This document shows, in pieces, positions 45,629-56,928 of a stretch of DNA of 64,000 bases. The stretch is taken from contig CM023535.1 in the NCBI GenBank assembly GCA_013350335.1, positions 40,422,069-40,486,068 on the forward strand, given 5' to 3'. The notes beneath the pieces were generated by a model, which was not told the origin of the DNA, did no database searches, and saw only the letters and a list, made by a program, of their open reading frames with translations. This stretch comes from Chimonanthus salicifolius. Lineage: Eukaryota; Streptophyta; Magnoliopsida; Laurales; Calycanthaceae. Numbering within the stretch: the first letter of the stretch is position 1; the number at the start of each line of letters is the position of its first letter. The position numbers were made by a program, and so were the translations under genes.

Positions 45629-48600
45629 TGTAACGCCTGCCCCTTTTTCACTCGCTTTTCGAAAATCAGAGTCTATTTTTTTTTTAAATGGAGAGTAAGA
45701 GAGGGCGCGGACGTCACGACGTGAGTTAAGTCCGAGCTTCTAAAGCCTGACCCTTAACTGGCCAACCCCACGTGTGCGCGGAACTAAGTCCACGGGAACG
45801 GTTCACGCGTAGAAAGTAAGCTTGCGGAAACTAACTGAATGCGGAACATGATAATAGAGTCTATCCTACCGGTGTTTAGATAGAAGGGAAGATACAACAT
45901 TAAATAACCAAAATAACCCTATGTTCACATTTATGCCTCAAAACGATATTGTCCATAATGCAGTCCAAACAATAGCAAGAAATATAAATTATACAGTCCG
46001 ACGAGCTAAGCTACTTTAAATTACATCTCCAAAATGAAACTGAAATAAAACTAGATATCCGCTTCCCAAGCTCCTAAGCTCGACTCCCGGCGTGTCCACC
46101 GTTTCCGCCATCTCCTGCATCATCGGCTAGGGTAGAAGTAGGGCGTTAGTCAACGCGCCCAGTAGAACTCCGAGTAGGGCTAGCACATGGATTAGTGATA
46201 ACATGCATACCAAATAATAATAAAGTAAACATATGATGAATGCCATGCCATGGGTGCCTATGTCATGTGTCCCACCCATCCACCGTATCATCATAAAATA
46301 TCGTATCCCCCTTGACGGCAAAGCCTCGTCAAGGTGTCCCCATGTTTGCTTCTCGGTCTCCCCGACGGAGCATGGACTCCGGTTATAGCATAAGAGCTAT
46401 CCCCATGTCTGATTCTCGGTCGCCCCCACGGAGCATGGACTCCGGTTATAACCCCTCAGGCTATCCCCATGTTTGCTTCTCGGTCGCCCCGACGGAGCAT
46501 GGACTCCGGTTTCATTATTTTCCCGCCCATGCCATGCATGAGATGTAAGTGCATTATGCTATGTAATATATATAATCCATATAAAATCCATAGCATCTAA
46601 GTATAGTCCATAGTCTTAAAAAAAATATTATCCATAGCATTAAATCATAATCCATAGTACTTAAACATATAATTCATAATTCGAAATTCCATCATAAGAT
46701 AAATCATATAATCATCAAATTAAAGAACCATCACATATCCAAGGCTTACAAAAAGGTATGAATCCTACCGAATACCGCTTAGCGTCCCGTTACGTTTCCG
46801 TTTGATAATCCGGTGGCCGATCGCGTACCGTTTGCGGCGTCCCGGTACCTTATTACATATTTACCGAATTAGTCCATATGTTATCCATGATTAAGTCCTT
46901 AACTTATTACAACCTTAGGTTCCGAATTACGTTATCCGTTTACCAAATCCAGCCCCTAACTTAGCCTCGTTTTCCGTGGTTTAAAACACATCCATAAATC
47001 CGATTTTGGCCATTTTAAATATTCCGATTTGCGAGCCTAAAACGCAGCATCTATCCATTTCATTTAATCATTCGCAATGTATCCAATTTTTATGTCCAAC
47101 ATACATAGGGGTCGGCCATGTACCATGGCCGAACCCATGGTTCCTCAAGGTGGCTAATAATTACCATTTTGCCACTCTCTCTTCTATGGTTAATCATCCA
47201 TTCATTTATGTACATTCCAAGTCCAAAATTCATTCATACTTAGATCCATTAGTGATTCATTAATCATGACCTAGCATCATAAAATCAGCCACCTATTTTA
47301 ATTAATTTTGCAAACATTTTAATCCCATAATTCATTCCATTCTTGGCCCTAAATATGGCCCACAAAGAGGTCATGGGTTCGGCCATGGTGTCCATTTTCC
47401 AATTTCTTGGGTCCATCTTGCCTCATTTAATCCTATCACAATTGAATTTAAATCATTCATTGAACTCCCCATTTTCATCTCATTTAAAGTATTAGCTACT
47501 ATACTTACAAATCCATTTAAATTTTTTTATCCATCTCCATCCTTTTCCATTCATTAAAATCACTAATCACCACCATAGGGTTCGGCCATACACCATGCCC
47601 GAACCCATGGCTCATGGTCCATCTTATCCATGCCATTTTCAAAACCAAAATACCTATTTACATTCCTCATGGTTTTCTCATTAAAACTCCTTAAAAATCA
47701 CCAACTTTTTAATCACTTAAAAACCTCAACATCATTAACCCTTCTCCATAATTTTAAACCTCAAACCCTAATTAAAAATCATCCATCATTTACCATGGGG
47801 TTCGGCCATGCTACATGGCCGAACCCTATGGCCCATCAATCCATTGAAACTTCTATTTCTCCATGCTTAATCCAATCATTTTATTTTTTCCTTAAACCGC
47901 CTCTTCCATCTCATCGATTTCTTATCATACCGTTGGATGGATCTTAGATCCATGGCCCACAACATTTTTGGCCATATTTAGTCTAAGAAATGGATTCCAT
48001 ATCTTATCTTAAAAAAAATATATAAACTTTTGTTTTAAAAATTCTTACCACCCGACGACTCCTCCGGTCCTTTTTTGCTTCTCCTCTTGCTCTCCTTAGC
48101 CTTCTCTTCTCTTCTTCTCCTTGATGTACAATCAAGATGAGCTTGATCAAATGGTGAGGCCCTCTAAGCTTAGGGTCGGCCAAGATTGAGTGGGTTTGCT
48201 TGAGAGAGAGAGAGAGGAGAGGAGGAGGGGATAGAAAATGTCTAGCTTCCTTGGTCTTGAAGTGATAATGGTTTGGCCAAGCTTAATCTTTCTTTCCTTC
48301 TCTTCTTCTTCTCTTCTAATTTTTTTCTTTTCTTATTTTCTCTTGGTGTAGGACGGTGGAGAGGTGGTGAGAATGAGAGAGTGAAATGGGAGGGATGAGA
48401 TGGAAAACCCATCTCATTTCTTTGGTCTTTACTTGGACCATGCTCCTCCATGATGGCCTCACCAACCAAAGTATGGGCTACCTTGACTTTGGTGGTGGTG
48501 GTTGAGACAAAACCACCACTAGCCAATGGTTTTGGGTGTTTGAATTTGGTGGTTTGGTCTTCCCATGTTGACCCCTTGACCAACCTAATTAATTAAATTA

Positions 48601-49318
48601 AATCCTCACTTAGGTTAATTAATTTCCATCCAATTTAATTTCATAAAATTTATCTATCTAAGAAATCCACCCATGGTTGACCATGTCAACCATGGTGGAC
48701 GGCCCCCACCTATACCTACCCCACTCGCCACCTCACTTGATGAGGTGGAGGTGGGCCCCACTTGGCCATGTCACTTTAATTCCATTAATTTTAAATTAGA
48801 TAATTTTACAAAAATTTTAATCAATTAAATTCTCCTTAATCCACCTTAGTCCTCTCAATTTATTCATGGTTGACCAAGTCAACCATGATGGTTGGCCCCA
48901 CCTTTGCCTTGGTCCACACGCCACCTCAATTTGGTGAGGTGGAGGTGGGCCCCATTTGGCCATATTACCTTGTTGAATTCATCATCAATTTAGGTGATTT
49001 AAATTTTATTAAATCTATTCTTCTTATTGGATTACCATTGGGTCCATGGCCCAATTAAATTTCCTCCTATCCACTTACCTTAGGGCTTAGCTACCTTGGC
49101 CCATTGGGTTCCATATGGCTATTTGACCCAATTGACCACCCTTGACCCAAATTTATCATCATTGACCCATTAAATGAATAAATCAAATCCATGGCCCATT
49201 GGACCACACTTGGGCCATTGTCCCAAAATTTGGTCCATTTGACATTTTATCACATCAAACTTCAAATTTAAAATAATAAATGCCACTATATATTGATCCA
49301 AAAATTCGGGCTATTACA
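45629..49318 (-). repeat. 5' LTR of the chromovirus, 3,690 bp
   Basis: Starts TGTAACGCCTGCCCC and ends TTCGGGCTATTACA. It contains the U5 block (GACGTGAGTTAAG...CTTAACTGGCC, about 45715-45765), the AGGGCGTTAGTCAACGCGCCC hairpin (about 46139), a hairpin minisatellite (46300-46514), three full and one half TTCGGCCAT palindromes (47109, 47376 half, 47578, 47799), a GA/CT-rich zone (48060-48420) and two W-box palindromes (48672-48696, 48865-48889). Its ORFs duplicate those in the 3' LTR and are not genes. Confidence 0.94.
46300..46514. repeat. Hairpin minisatellite of the 5' LTR
   Basis: One CCCCCTTGACGGCAAAGCCTCGTCAAGG hairpin is followed by three units of about 64 bp with CCATGTnTGnTTCTCGGTC.CCCC.ACGGAGCATGGACTCCGG. 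It occupies the same LTR position as the arrays at 8743, 15754, 27373, 39308 (inverted) and 57596. Confidence 0.85.
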
Positions 49319-49505
49319 TAACCTCTTTGACCCAAATGAATGTATCTTACCCATTTAACTTAATTTAATCCACATAACATGTACATTGGGTCTAGATTGA
49401 ACAATGAACCCCACAATTTACTCATCTAAGGTTATATCCTTTTAATTCACCATTTCAATGGCAATTTCCGTAAATATTGCTATATTGAAAATTGAGGATA
49501 TTACA
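49319..49505 (-). repeat. Scrap of a subfamily A chromovirus LTR (U3 end)
   Basis: 187 bp resembling the end of the LTR at 30090-30253 (TTTGACCCAAAT.AATGTA, CAATGGCA.TTTCGTAAATATTG, ending GGATATTACA). It is the surviving target into which the 34067-49318 chromovirus inserted. Confidence 0.8.
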
Positions 49506-50477
49506 GAAACGTGGCTTGGGATCGGGTCAAATAAAAAAAGGATAATAAGACTCTAAGAATAAATATTTTGATCAAAAGGTTAGAGCTCTTTAAGATATAT
49601 AACTGGATATTTCTTCCTCTATTTTTTTTCTTTTCAGTAATTTTCAAAATATTCATCTTTCTTTTTTTCACACCCTTTTTTTGATGTCAGGATGTTCTCT
49701 TTCTTTTTGTATTACTTTTTTCTGCTTATTTTTTTTTTGGTTCTTGTGCCCTTGTTTTTGTTCCATATTGTTATCTCTAACATTTTCTATGAATAGGTCA
49801 CAGATATATTTTTAATGAGGCTCAGACTCCAAAACCGGAGTTGGGTTGGTAAACATTGCTGATCAAGAAAATAGGCTAACTTAAAGGCTCAACAGGGAAC
49901 TATCAGGATAAATTTTGACCGAAATAGGTAGGCATGAAGGCTCAAACGATCCAAAAATGGCCTAAATCATATCCTAAGTTTTATACAGTAATTTCCATGT
50001 TTTAAATAAATTCCAAAAAAATTCAAATGTTCTAACTCAAATTTAATGGCATTCTCAATAATTATGACCAAAATTTGAAGAATGATGAGATCCACAACGA
50101 CTTGAAGCACTAAAGAAATAAAAATGGATTGACTTAAATCCCTCAGAAAAATAGACTGGCACTAAAGCTCACCAGGTTAAGTCTCCACTAGTGTTCCTTT
50201 GTTGACTACTGGACTTGTGAAAATTTTTCTTTTCTAACTCAATTTAACATGGCTGTGTAAATTTATTCCGAATATAAATTCTATAAAAAAATTATTGAAA
50301 AGTGTGACATAAAAATTTTTATTCACCTCTTAATGCTGAAAAACTACTTAGACTAAATTTTTTTTTTTTGTTTTTCTCTCAAGGATTAGTCTCAATCTTC
50401 ACTTACTCTTCCCTTGATTGAAAGTTTTTATGATTTTTTTTATATTATTATTGGACTCTACTAATGTAACATCTAGA

Positions 50478-50515
50478 TACCCCCGGACTTAAATTTGACA
50501 TTTTCCTCAATGTTC
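50478..50515 (-). other. Conserved motif shared by the two tRNA-Asp elements
   Basis: The minus strand reads ATTGAGGAAAATGTC then AAATTTAAGTCCGGGGGTA, a variant of 4455-4492. This form is closer to the ATTGAGGACAATG...GGGGG block familiar from Tat/Athila-type elements. Confidence 0.6.
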
Positions 50516-52429
50516 AACGTTTAGATGCAAAATGTGAGGACATTGTTAAATTTTGGGTTTTGACATATCTAAGTGAAACAACCTAAAAACTTAAAATAAT
50601 TGACTCAACCTAAACTGACTCTCTAGACTAACTTAAAAAAAAATCTTGTGATTAATCCATACTCTATTATTTTTGCACACTTTCTACGACCTAGTCCTTT
50701 GTCACTGAGTTCCATACGTTTTGGCAGATGGTGGTGGTCAATATGCTTAATTGAGTAAAGCCAATAATTCGTTTTTCATCAAGAATTTTTCTTTCTGGCA
50801 TGAAGTAAAGCCATGGTTCTTTGGAACCATCATCTATGATAGTATGACCCTCAATTATATTGTTCCAATTTTGTTCTACCCCAGGTCGACATGAATTCAT
50901 AAACCCTACTGCTTTCTGAAATAGATTGATGACTAATTTGGCTTCCACCAGTTGGTGACCTAAGTCTAACTAAATCTTTTAGTCGAATCACGTCTCCAAG
51001 TGCTCATATTTACTCAAACAAGGACCACACAAGGGAAAACAATTTCAAACAAACTAAATGACCTAAAACTACAAATAAAAACCTAAACTAACCTAGTGTC
51101 TCTAGACTGGCTCTTAATCTTTCTAAATCTCCAATTAAAAGTTTAACCACAATCATCGCCAGGTAAGTTCCCAGGTAAGTGGTGGAGCAGCTGGCATCTG
51201 CTTATGTTCCACTTATCCTTAGATTGTTTACACCTTCGTGACAGAACTAATCCTAGACACCATGATTGAAGAAAAACTAGTATTGGTTATTTAAAATTAC
51301 TTGAATAAAAGACTATCCTATTGAGCATGAAAAAACCTGAAAGACTAACTTATGGTTCCAAAGTTGATTTTATTTAATGTGCATGAACCATTTATTACTA
51401 ATCTTTTTTTTTTTTTATGTGAATGCAACCTAATCTAACAATGCAAGCATCAAACAAATACGCAACACAATAAGCAAACAAACTATACTAAATGCATGAA
51501 TCTAGCAAGCTAAATGTATGAGTAAAATAAATTTGCAATCTTTTTTTTTTTAATCCAAGTATATATGCCAAACACCCAAATAAAAGCTACATGAATGAAT
51601 GAGAAAATAAAAATTAAAAGAAGATAGTTAGGCACTTACTTTAGCCAATGCACTCCAATTCCAGCAGCTTTTACTCACGATTTCTAAAACTCTTAAAAAA
51701 CAAGACACACGAACCTAGGTGAATATTCTAACTCAAAAATGCATGAACTAACTAAATGCAAAAATCCTAAACTATAACTAGATTAAGATCAAAATCATTA
51801 GTCCTAATCAAGTGTCCTGTAATAGTGTGAGATTGTAAATAAATTTCTAGATTAAAGTCATCATTTAATAAAAATTTAATCAAAGATCCAAATTTAGAAA
51901 CTTTCTAAAAATAGAATTTTCCAAAATTAGACGTCTCCAAAATCGGGCAATTTCTAAAAATAGATTTTTTCCAAAAATAGATAATGTTAAAAAAAATTCA
52001 TAGACAGAAATTCTAAAACTTTCCAAAAATAGATTGATGTACAAAAATAAAGATTTTATTAAAGTGGATTATATTTATAAGATTAAAGAGAGGCTAAAAG
52101 AAGATATTAAATGATTTCATCAGTTTTCCAAAAATAGAAAATTGTCCACAAAAGTAGAACTTGTTCCAAAAATGGAAATTTTCTACAAAAATAGAAACTT
52201 TCAAAAATTCAATAGAATATCTAAATTTAGTAAAATTTTCAAAACTAAGATAAAATTCTAAATCTCTCATATTTTTAAAGAAAATTTTATTTTAAGAAAC
52301 TTTCCAAAATTAGAGTTTCTAAAAATAGAAATTTCCAATTTTAGAGAGTTTGCCTAAGTTAAAAGATTCCAAAAATAAAAGTGTTTACCAAAAACCATAA
52401 AAATTCAAGAACATGTACTTTGATTGTTT

Positions 52430-52446
52430 CCCCGACAACGGTGCCA
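52430..52446 (-). other. Primer binding site, tRNA-Asp type
   Basis: The minus strand reads TGGCACCGTTGTCGGGG, two mismatches from the ideal plant tRNA-Asp complement, 6 nt from the LTR start at 52453. Confidence 0.88.
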
Positions 52447-52452
52447 AAAACT

Positions 52453-54062
52453 TGATGATGTGTTTTAAATTTGTAAATCTCGCAAGCGTACGAACCCAGA
52501 GGAAACATTCAAAATACACACGCTTCAATTTTTATATTTCTTAGAAAGCCAAGAGGCAAAATTAAGTCTAGAATAGAAATCAATTTTAATCACGAAAGTA
52601 GTTAGCAAGTGTTTATTCAAATAAATAGATCTAAAATTTTAGAGCACTGATTAAAAGTAATTAAAATAATGTTTTTATAAAAAGTTTATAAACAATCTCA
52701 TCACACATTCTAATTTACAAAATCAAAGACCTAATTAAATTTAATTTTAACTAGTTAATAAAGTTGTTAGGGAGGTTTGAAATACATGAAATAAATACAC
52801 TTTAAAATAATTAAAGATTTAAAAATAAAAACTAAAATACAACATTCAAGTGAAACAAATAAACATGAAAAATAAGTTGGCAAGAAAAATAAATGCCAGA
52901 AATAAAAATGCAGTAACATAGAAGGTGGTTGTTTGGAAAAGACCGTTCATCGCCAAAAACATTTAAATAAACAAACGACCTAGATTTGAAATTCACGTAA
53001 AAATCTAAGTTCCAGTTGATGTTTATCATCAACGTTAAAAATCATAAACTTTAAATTATAAAATCAAACCTTAGTAACTTAGATCTAACAATCATAACCT
53101 AAGTCCTAACTGTTTCATGTCTGATTAAATAATTAACGCGTACAATCTTAAAATCAAATCAAAGACAGTCACAAAAGGAAATTAGAAATTGGATGCTTCA
53201 ATATTTTAAACGTGTTGTCCTTTGATTATTTATTGTAAAAATTAAATACAAGATTGATTGAATACAAGATATTTGGAAATTGAAATTGCAAAAGAAACTC
53301 ACTGTAAAATTCGAATTCTCTATATCTTTGAGTCTTCTCTTCAATCCTTGGTCCTCTTTTGCTCCAGAGTCAAATTCGAGTTTTACATGTGGGATACTAG
53401 GCTATTTGTGGGACCTGGGATTGGATGGATGGCTACTATTAAATCTAGGTTTGAGTTGATGGATGAAAGGTTGGGATTTAATCTAACTTAACATGGGTGG
53501 CTAGGATTAAAAGTTGCAAAAGGTTAGGGTTTATGAAGGGTGTACAAGAATTTGGTGTGATGGGTTGGCTTGGAGTGGAGTACAAGTAAACAAGGAGAGA
53601 AAATTGGAATTAGGATTTGGCCTGGTGATTTTCGAATTTGGCATTGTGTTTTAGGGTTTTGAGTTGTGCAATGACATGAACGACTAAGATTAAATGGATG
53701 GATGAATGAACAGATGAGATGATGAGGTGGAGGGTTGACCTATGAAAATGGAATGGGATAGGAAGAAGATAGGCAAAAATCGTATGAAGCATGGAGGATT
53801 GGTATGATGCGGTGTGTAAGGATCTTAGGAGTATTTGGATGGATTTTTGTCTAAGTGCATGGAGAAATTATTGGGCTAAAGTCGTGTGTGATGGGATGGT
53901 GAGATGGTCAAATCGTGTATTGCTAGTCTTAGATTGAATAGGGAGAAAAGGTAGGATCTAAGTGAGGTGGCAAGCTTGGAGAGAAAACCTAGGAGTTGTC
54001 ATGCTATGGAGGCTTCCTAAGATTGTGTGTGTCATGTGATGCAATGCACTATGAACATGAAC
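52453..54062 (-). repeat. 5' LTR of the second tRNA-Asp element, truncated
   Basis: Begins TGATGATGTG and soon shows TCGCAAGCGTACGAACCC, matching TCGCAAGCGCACGAACC at about 5758 in the first element. About 1.6 kb remains before a chromovirus LTR (TGTAACACCCC) cuts it at 54063. The part beyond about 53300 is purine-rich and differs from the first element. Confidence 0.75.
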
Positions 54063-56601
54063 TGTAACACCCCGGATTTTCAGGTTATCAATATATATGA
54101 AATTGCAAATTTAATTTGTGAATTTAAGTGATATGGACCTTAGATGGGTAAAGTGTTGGGTCAATTGCCCAATTAAGACCCAACGGATTGTGGATATGGT
54201 TGCAATTGAAATAAATGGGTAAGATGTATTCAATTGGGTCAAGATTGTTAATTGGGTCAAAATTTGCTAATTGGGTCAAAATGGCTAATTGGGACCCAAT
54301 GGGTCGTGTTTGACTTGGTTGACCACCAAGAGAGTCCAAGCTTAATTAGGTTGGGGCTGATTTGAGTTGGAAATGAAATCAAATAATTGAGTTGATTCAA
54401 GTGAATTAAATGAGTTGATTTTAAGTGAGTTCAATTAAAGAGGTGAGTTGAGTTAAATGAGTTGAATGGAAATTAATGGGACTTTGTTCTCAAGTGAATG
54501 GCATGGGAAGGTGGAGAGATACACCTCATGAGACCAAGTCAAGGACACACATTGGAGGGGGGAGTTTCATCTCATGCATGAAACTCCAAATGAATCATTA
54601 ATGGGGAGATGAAAGGTTTTGGAGGTTACACAAGACTTAACCTTCGCACACGTTGGAAGCTTGGAGGGTTTCCATATCAAGATGGAAACCCAAGACTCAA
54701 CCGTTGGGAGTGTTTCATCTCAAGGATGAAGCCTCCAAATGGATATTTAAATGGAGGGACCTTGATTTATGGACTCAAGGATGGTAGTTGATTTAATGGA
54801 GAAATTGGAATTTAGACATCATGGGTTCGGCCATGTGTATGGCCGAACCCCATGAAGCATTGTTATGGATATTATGTCTATGTATATTTTAAATGAATGG
54901 AGGATTAATTGGAGGATGCAAGTATAGACTTATGCTTATGGACCTAAGCTTGTGAATCATTTAAAGGAGAAGTTGAGAAATGAAACATCATAGGTTCGGC
55001 CATGGTGTATGGTCGAACCCCATGAACCTTTTTAATGGGTCATTTGTGGGTCTATGTATACTTTAAATGAATGGTTCACCAAATCAAGGGATGAAGGGAA
55101 TTATTAGGGTTTTATTTTATGAGTTATGAATCAATCATGAATCTATGTAATGGATCAATTTTGGACCTAAACATGAGGTGATGGAAACCATGGCAAAATT
55201 GTAAATATAGGCAAAAATGAAAGATCATGGGTTCGGCCATAGTGTATGGCCGAACCCCATGTAGTAGGTTTTCATGGATTTAGTTGTTACTAATGTTTAA
55301 TGATTAATGTATAAGTGATTAGATGTATGAATCAAGAAGGGCATGATCTTGTATCTAACTTAAAAATCAAAGAACTCAAATAAGGGACTAAAACCAAATA
55401 GGTGAGGTTTTGCCATAGTGTATGGCCGAACCCCACAAAGTTGTATTTGGTAGACTTAGGGTTTTTAAAATGGTTACTTGGAAGTGATTGGTTAAATCCA
55501 AAGAGGGACCAAATTCAAGTGGGTCAGGTTCGGCCATGTTGTATGGCTGAACCCCACAAGGTTGTGTCTATGGACTTAGATTTAATTGGAAATCAAATGG
55601 GATATTGTTTTGACTTGTGGATATATAATAAGGTGACGGGACCTCACAAACGGTGCACGATCGTGAGTGTTTGCCGGATTAAGAATCAAGGACACTTTAG
55701 TGGTCTTTGGTAGGATTCTACCTCTTTGAAACCATGGTTATGTAATATGGTTTAATCTCGTATTTTGATGGTTTATGTTGTTAAAATGTTATATTTCAAA
55801 TATGTGGTTTTAATGCTATGGTTATTTTATTACATAGTATACGGACATTTACATCTCATGCATGGCATGGGAGGGATGATATGTAACCGAAGGCCACACT
55901 CCGACGGGGTGTCCGTAAGACCACTGTGGGGATACTTTGATGAGGTCAAGATGATAATTTGTGATATGGCAATGGGTGGGACTCATTGCATAAGACACAT
56001 GGCATAGCATTGTTTTTACATGGTTTTGTGATTATGTTATACATATGATATTTGTACTAACCATGTGCAGGCCCTATTTAGAATACCTACTGGGCGCGTT
56101 GTTCTAACGCCCTACTTCTATCCTAGTGAATGACACAGGAAATGAAGGAAATGATGATCGTGAACGGAGCCAAGCATAGGAGCTTGGATATGTTTAATGA
56201 TATTTTATTTAAGTTACTCATGGACTTATAATTTGAGTAGTTAGAATGTGGCATGTAATAACTTAGATAATTTTGCTATGGTTTGAATGGTTGATTATGG
56301 ACATTTAATTTAAGGTAATTTGGTTAAGTGACGATGTACTTTGCTAACCAAAATGGAATAGATTTAGGTTCTATTATAAGCCGCAGTTTATGATTTAATC
56401 CGCATATATATATTATTACGTGTGAACCGTATTCATGAACTTAGTCCATGCACACGTATGGTTGGCCAGTTAAGGGTCGGATTTTAGAAGTTCGGACTTA
56501 GCTCGCTTCGTGGCGTCCCGCTCTTTATCACGCTTTGTTTATTTAAAAAAAAAATAGACTCTAATTTTCAGAAAGCGAGTGAAAAAGGGCGGGGTGTTAC
56601 A
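54063..56601 (+). repeat. 5' LTR of a plus-strand chromovirus (subfamily A), 2,539 bp
   Basis: Starts TGTAACACCCCGGATTTT and ends GGCGGGGTGTTACA, followed by a PBS, so it is a 5' LTR and not a solo LTR. It carries a TTGGGTCAA-rich U3, five TTCGGCCAT palindromes (54823, 54991, 55229, 55405, 55527), one minisatellite unit (about 55885-55945), the CTGGGCGCGTTGTTCTAACGCCC hairpin (about 56090) and the U5 block (TGGCCAGTTAAGGGTCGG at about 56464). It is much shorter than its relatives, mainly in U3. The rest of the element lies beyond the nested insertion and outside the window. Confidence 0.9.
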
Positions 56602-56603
56602 GT

Positions 56604-56616
56604 TGGTATCAGAGCG
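56604..56616 (+). other. Primer binding site, initiator tRNA-Met
   Basis: TGGTATCAGAGCG, two nt after the LTR end; a full match to the usual tRNA-iMet PBS. Confidence 0.93.
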
Positions 56617-56928
56617 AAATGGGAAGGTTGAATCTTTCAAAGTAAGATTAAGACGGTGTCATCTCTCACTGACAGATAAGAATCCCAACTGGCTGACTCT
56701 TCGGAGTCCGTGCACAGGGGCCGGATTAATTTACTTCGTTAGACTCAAACTGAAATATTCAATCTGAGAACAACATAGCAAAATAGGACATATATTTCCC
56801 CGATATGCCCCAATTGAGAAACAAACAATAAATACTTAGGAAATTTCCCCAAAAACAAAGAAAAACCAAGAGTGCTTATTTGGAAATTTCCCCAAAATTG
56901 TGAAAATACAAACTATACGAGGAAACTA
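56617..56928 (+). other. 5' leader of the plus-strand chromovirus, cut by insertion
   Basis: Homologous to the leader 22742-22926 (CTCACTGACAG..AAGAATCCCAAC, TTCGGAGTCCG, AATCTGAGAACAAC). The distal part has repeated GGAAATTTCCCCAAAA blocks. It is interrupted at 56929; AACTA (56924-56928) is the expected target duplication. Confidence 0.8.

Larger units (their letters stand above)
34067..49318 (-). mobile_element. Tekay/Del-like chromovirus, pol-containing but decayed; 3' LTR truncated and split by a solo LTR
   Basis: Internal region 40798-45628 (4.83 kb) with gag, zinc knuckle, protease, RT, RNase H, integrase and a chromodomain-like tail in Ty3/gypsy order, all on the minus strand. The PBS is for tRNA-iMet and the 5' LTR is 45629-49318. 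The 3' LTR is 34067-35959 plus 40181-40797; relative to the 5' LTR it lacks roughly the first 1.2 kb. Where they overlap the two LTRs look roughly 98% identical by eye. It inserted into another chromovirus LTR, a scrap of which survives at 49319-49505; the left target duplication is lost. Confidence 0.92.
49506..54062 (-). mobile_element. Second tRNA-Asp-primed non-coding LTR element, partial
   Basis: Shares with 726-7675 a tRNA-Asp PBS, the GGGGGTA-type motif, interior blocks (GAAACGTGGCTTGGGATCGG at 49506 versus 3523) and AT-rich short repeats beside the PBS. The interior (49506-52429) has no gag/pol. An 85-codon minus frame (50948-50691, with KEPWLYFMPERKILDEKR) has no match that I know. 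The left end is cut by a chromovirus LTR, so the 3' LTR is missing; the 5' LTR is cut at 54062. Confidence 0.8.
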
